Shown here in pieces: positions 27,951 to 30,285 of a stretch of DNA of 30,285 nt (positions are counted from its first letter, which is position 1; each line of letters starts with the position of its first letter). Below the pieces are notes generated by a model. The model saw only the letters and a list, made by a program, of their open reading frames with translations. It did not search any database and was not told where the DNA came from. This DNA comes from a virus, in the IMG/VR virus record IMGVR_UViG_3300025309_000040, positions 1 through 30,285 of that record. The stretch is one strand, 5' to 3'. The translations under genes and the position numbers were made by a program.

Positions 27951-29956
27951 GCCTGACGGTCAGCATCCAATCCAGGGCGTTTTCCAACGAGCTGCAAACA
28001 CTGCCGGTGCAGTTCAAGGTTGGAGCCTATTCCTGGTCGGTGTTTGGCGGGCCAAAGTCGGCCGAAATCCAGGTGGAGGGCGATGAAAACGACCTATGGG
28101 AAATGATCGAGCGGCTGCGCTGCCCGATCACGATCTGGAGCGATAACGGTGATGCAGTCTGGTGGGGATTTGTCGCCGAGGTCGAGCTGCAACTGCCGGC
28201 CTGGACGGTGGGCGTCAACATCGATTCGATGTACAACCGGATCGCGGTGGCTTATACCACGGCAGCCGATAACGGCGAGACCGGCGCGCGCGAAACCACG
28301 AGCTGGCTGGAGGACGCGGATTCGGTGGCGGAATATGGGCGGAAGGAGTTGCTATATACGTCGTCCGGATCGTCGCTGGCGCATGCGGAAGCGGCGCGAG
28401 CCATGCTGCTGGCGCAAAAAAAATTTCCCATCCCGACCATCGAGCGGGCGGACAACGGCAAGATCGGCGTGACGCTGCGCTGCCGCGGATGGTACAGCAT
28501 ACTGAACTGGCGCTATTATGCCGAAAGCGCCGGATTGGAAATGTACTCCACCAGCGGGCCGGGAGACCAGGCGGTAGGTACGCAATCCGCGATCGTGAAT
28601 GAGGCGGCCGGCGCGTCTGTGGGCATCGACGGACAGATCGCAAATTACACGGCAGCCACCATTTCTTTCGACGCGGCCACCCAGCGAATAAACGATTCAG
28701 CCAATGGATTGGCCATTTTTTTGGACGGCACGACCATTCGAATCAAGGGGTCCGTCAGCAACGATGGAACTTACACGATCACCGACGGCGCAAATGCCGG
28801 GTATATCGCCGTGGCGGGATCTGCGATCGTTAATGAGACGGCCGGCGCGTCCGTGGGCATCGACGGACAGATCGCAAATTACACGGCTGCCACCATTTCT
28901 TTCGACGCCGCCACCCAGCGAATAAACGATTCGGCCAATGGACTGGCCGATTTTTTGGACGACACAACCATTCGGGTAGAGGGTTCCGTCAGCAACAACG
29001 GCAGTTATATAGTCCTGGCCGGCGGAAACGCCGGATTTATCGCCGTCGAAGCAGCCAACGAACGAATCGGGCAGGGATTCCAGCTTTCCAAAGCCTGGAC
29101 GGTCAAGACCGTCGAAATCAACATCAAGGCGGTGGAGACCGTAACCGACAACGTGGATGTCCAAATCTGCGCCGATGCGAGCGGAGCGCCCGGTACAGTG
29201 CTCGGCAGCGGAGCCATCACTGGAAGCACGGTGCCCGCCGATTACGTCTGGATGGTGATCAACCTGACCACACCGGTCAGCCTGGATGCAGGCACGCCTT
29301 ACTGGTTGGTCGTCAAACGCAGCGGGGCGCTGGACGCGGTCAACTATTTCGTGCTGGAAGTGAACGAAGACCTTGGTTATAGCGCCGGGGCGCTGCGGCT
29401 GTACACCGGCGCCGCCTGGGTGGCGCGGGTGCCGGATGCCGACCTTAATTTCAAACTATCCTCCACCGAGGACACGGCGATCCAGATCAAAAACATCGTC
29501 ACGGCGGCCGGGGAGTTCATTACGGCCGTGGATCTGGATTGCTACTCGGGGCTGCCGATCTCACAGTTTCGGGATGGGGACGGCCTGGCGCTCTACGAAG
29601 TAGAGGAAATGCTCAAGATGGGAACATCGAATTTTAGGCGCATGCTGGCGACGGTGGATATCAACCGGCGAGTGCGAATCTACGAGGAGCCGACCAACGA
29701 CAACCCCTATTTGATCTCAAAAAAGGGAGAATTGCGGGACGCGCTGGATAATCCGGTGCGGGCCGAGCAGTGCCCGGTGGGGGTTTATGCGCGGCTGAAA
29801 GACGTGATTCCAGGATCGCTGGATACCAGCAAACTGGCCGACCCGTCGCTGATGTTTGTGGATGAAGCGGAGTATACGCCAGACACCGGCAAGTTGATGG
29901 TGCAACCGCGCGGCATGGAAAGCCCGTGGGATATTGGGAGGCCGATCGATGGCTGA
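27947..29956 (+). CDS. Tail tip/baseplate hub protein with tandem modules
   Basis: 669 aa. The N-terminal part (GPKSAEIQVEGDENDLWEMI, CPITIWSDNGDAVWWGFVAE, IDSMYNRIAVAYT) matches hub proteins of siphophage tails. Residues about 214-370 are two copies of a 78-aa module. Residues about 370-515 (ANERIGQGFQLSKAWTVKTV, LGSGAITGSTVPADYVWM, TPYWLVVKRSG) resemble a choice-of-anchor/lectin-like beta sandwich, a candidate surface-binding domain. The C-terminal part resumes hub-like sequence (FRDGDGLALYEVEEMLKMG, RVRIYEEPTNDNPYL). No peptidase motif seen. Confidence 0.7.
   Translation: MSLTVSIQSRAFSNELQTLPVQFKVGAYSWSVFGGPKSAEIQVEGDENDLWEMIERLRCPITIWSDNGDAVWWGFVAEVELQLPAWTVGVNIDSMYNRIAVAYTTAADNGETGARETTSWLEDADSVAEYGRKELLYTSSGSSLAHAEAARAMLLAQKKFPIPTIERADNGKIGVTLRCRGWYSILNWRYYAESAGLEMYSTSGPGDQAVGTQSAIVNEAAGASVGIDGQIANYTAATISFDAATQRINDSANGLAIFLDGTTIRIKGSVSNDGTYTITDGANAGYIAVAGSAIVNETAGASVGIDGQIANYTAATISFDAATQRINDSANGLADFLDDTTIRVEGSVSNNGSYIVLAGGNAGFIAVEAANERIGQGFQLSKAWTVKTVEINIKAVETVTDNVDVQICADASGAPGTVLGSGAITGSTVPADYVWMVINLTTPVSLDAGTPYWLVVKRSGALDAVNYFVLEVNEDLGYSAGALRLYTGAAWVARVPDADLNFKLSSTEDTAIQIKNIVTAAGEFITAVDLDCYSGLPISQFRDGDGLALYEVEEMLKMGTSNFRRMLATVDINRRVRIYEEPTNDNPYLISKKGELRDALDNPVRAEQCPVGVYARLKDVIPGSLDTSKLADPSLMFVDEAEYTPDTGKLMVQPRGMESPWDIGRPIDG
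28589..29056. repeat. Tandem 234-bp repeat in tail hub gene (copies B and C)
   Basis: The units start at 28589 and 28823 (GCGATCGT(G/T)AATGAG) and again align at 28661/28895 (ATTTCTTTCGACGC). The spacing is exactly 234 bases, 78 codons. The first ~120 bases of each unit are nearly identical, the second halves have diverged more. Confidence 0.85.
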
Positions 29957-30285
29957 GACATTGACCACACTAGCCAAACGGCTGCGGCCTTTGTTGCTTT
30001 CGGTTGCCAAATCAGCGGCCAATGCGGTTATCACGGCAGGCGAAGGTCCGGGAATCGACATCGCCAACAATTTGATCGGGCTGGGCGGAGATACCATCCT
30101 GCTGTACAAAGCCAATGGCAACCCGGTGGCGGAATTCGCCAAAACCGCATCAGTGGCAGCGCTGGCGGCGGCAGCGGCCGGGGATGTGATCATATTGCCG
30201 CCCTGCAGCATCAGCGGGGATCTGACTATCCCGGCGGGCGTGGCAGTGGTGGGAATCGGGCGGGATAAATGCACGATTATTGGGC
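29949..30285 (+). CDS. Tail fibre/tailspike-like protein, 5' part
   Basis: Open to the window edge (112 codons seen). ATG overlaps the hub gene by eight bases. MAETLTTLAKRLRPLLLSVA, GPGIDIANNLIGLGGDTILLY, then AASVAALAAAAAGDVIILPP, SISGDLTIPAGVAVVGIGRD and CTIIG. The last part is the typical beginning of a pectate-lyase-type right-handed beta-helix, common in tailspikes and host-glycan depolymerases. Completeness and catalytic residues lie outside the window. Confidence 0.7.
   Translation, partial: MAETLTTLAKRLRPLLLSVAKSAANAVITAGEGPGIDIANNLIGLGGDTILLYKANGNPVAEFAKTASVAALAAAAAGDVIILPPCSISGDLTIPAGVAVVGIGRDKCTIIG

Noticed and set aside
28589-29056. Tandem repeats considered as CRISPR
   Set aside because: Units are 234 bases, in frame and coding. 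No short repeats with unique spacers are present anywhere in the window.

Overview
The window is most of a temperate tailed phage (siphovirus-like, Caudoviricetes) genome, either an integrated prophage or a phage contig. It runs from the integrase at the left end to a tail-fibre-like gene cut by the right edge. The host looks bacterial, moderately GC-rich and AGGAGG-using. The Thr/Pro-rich linker in the membrane protein at 1438-2334 and the palindromic CCCCTCCCC..GGGGAGAGG-type intergenic repeats remind me of Chloroflexota (Anaerolineae). That assignment is inference from memory, not a search.

Layout. (1) 250-2898, leftward lysogeny block: tyrosine integrase, a two-TM surface protein with a duplicated beta domain (lysogenic-conversion candidate) and an XRE repressor. 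(2) 2892-2935, genetic switch: a perfect TTGACA-17-TATAAT rightward promoter with a palindromic operator over its start site, overlapped by a weaker leftward promoter. (3) 2964-11965, rightward early operon: Cro-like protein, four small membrane proteins, many small unknown proteins, an excisionase-like HTH protein, a replication initiator with an origin-like repeat cluster inside the gene, and a methylation island. The island holds an m5C methyltransferase with a frameshifted C-terminus, a second recognisable protein in an overlapping frame, a remnant of another methyltransferase, and an intact beta-type N4/N6 methyltransferase. (4) 11957-12106, late control region: tandem 9-mer, extended -10 promoter, then a strong intrinsic terminator before the first late gene, implying attenuation or antitermination. 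(5) 12126-14003, lysis: holin-like protein, TM/coiled-coil protein, endolysin-like protein with SH3 domain. (6) 14003-20515, packaging and head: HNH, TerS, TerL, portal, ClpP-like protease, scaffold-like protein, P22-type coat protein. (7) 20552-30285, connector and tail: adaptors, tube protein with Ig-like domain, frameshifted G/GT chaperones, tape measure, distal tail proteins and the start of a fibre.

How it works together. The repressor and Cro-like protein compete at 2892-2935. Early expression builds replication and DNA methylation functions. Late genes need read-through of the 12047-12106 terminator. The late block is close-packed, with ATGA overlaps from 14003 to 18736, so it is probably one operon. 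Signs of wear (methyltransferase frameshift, methyltransferase remnant) sit together in the methylation island. Structural genes look intact. No tRNA, CRISPR array or IS element was seen.
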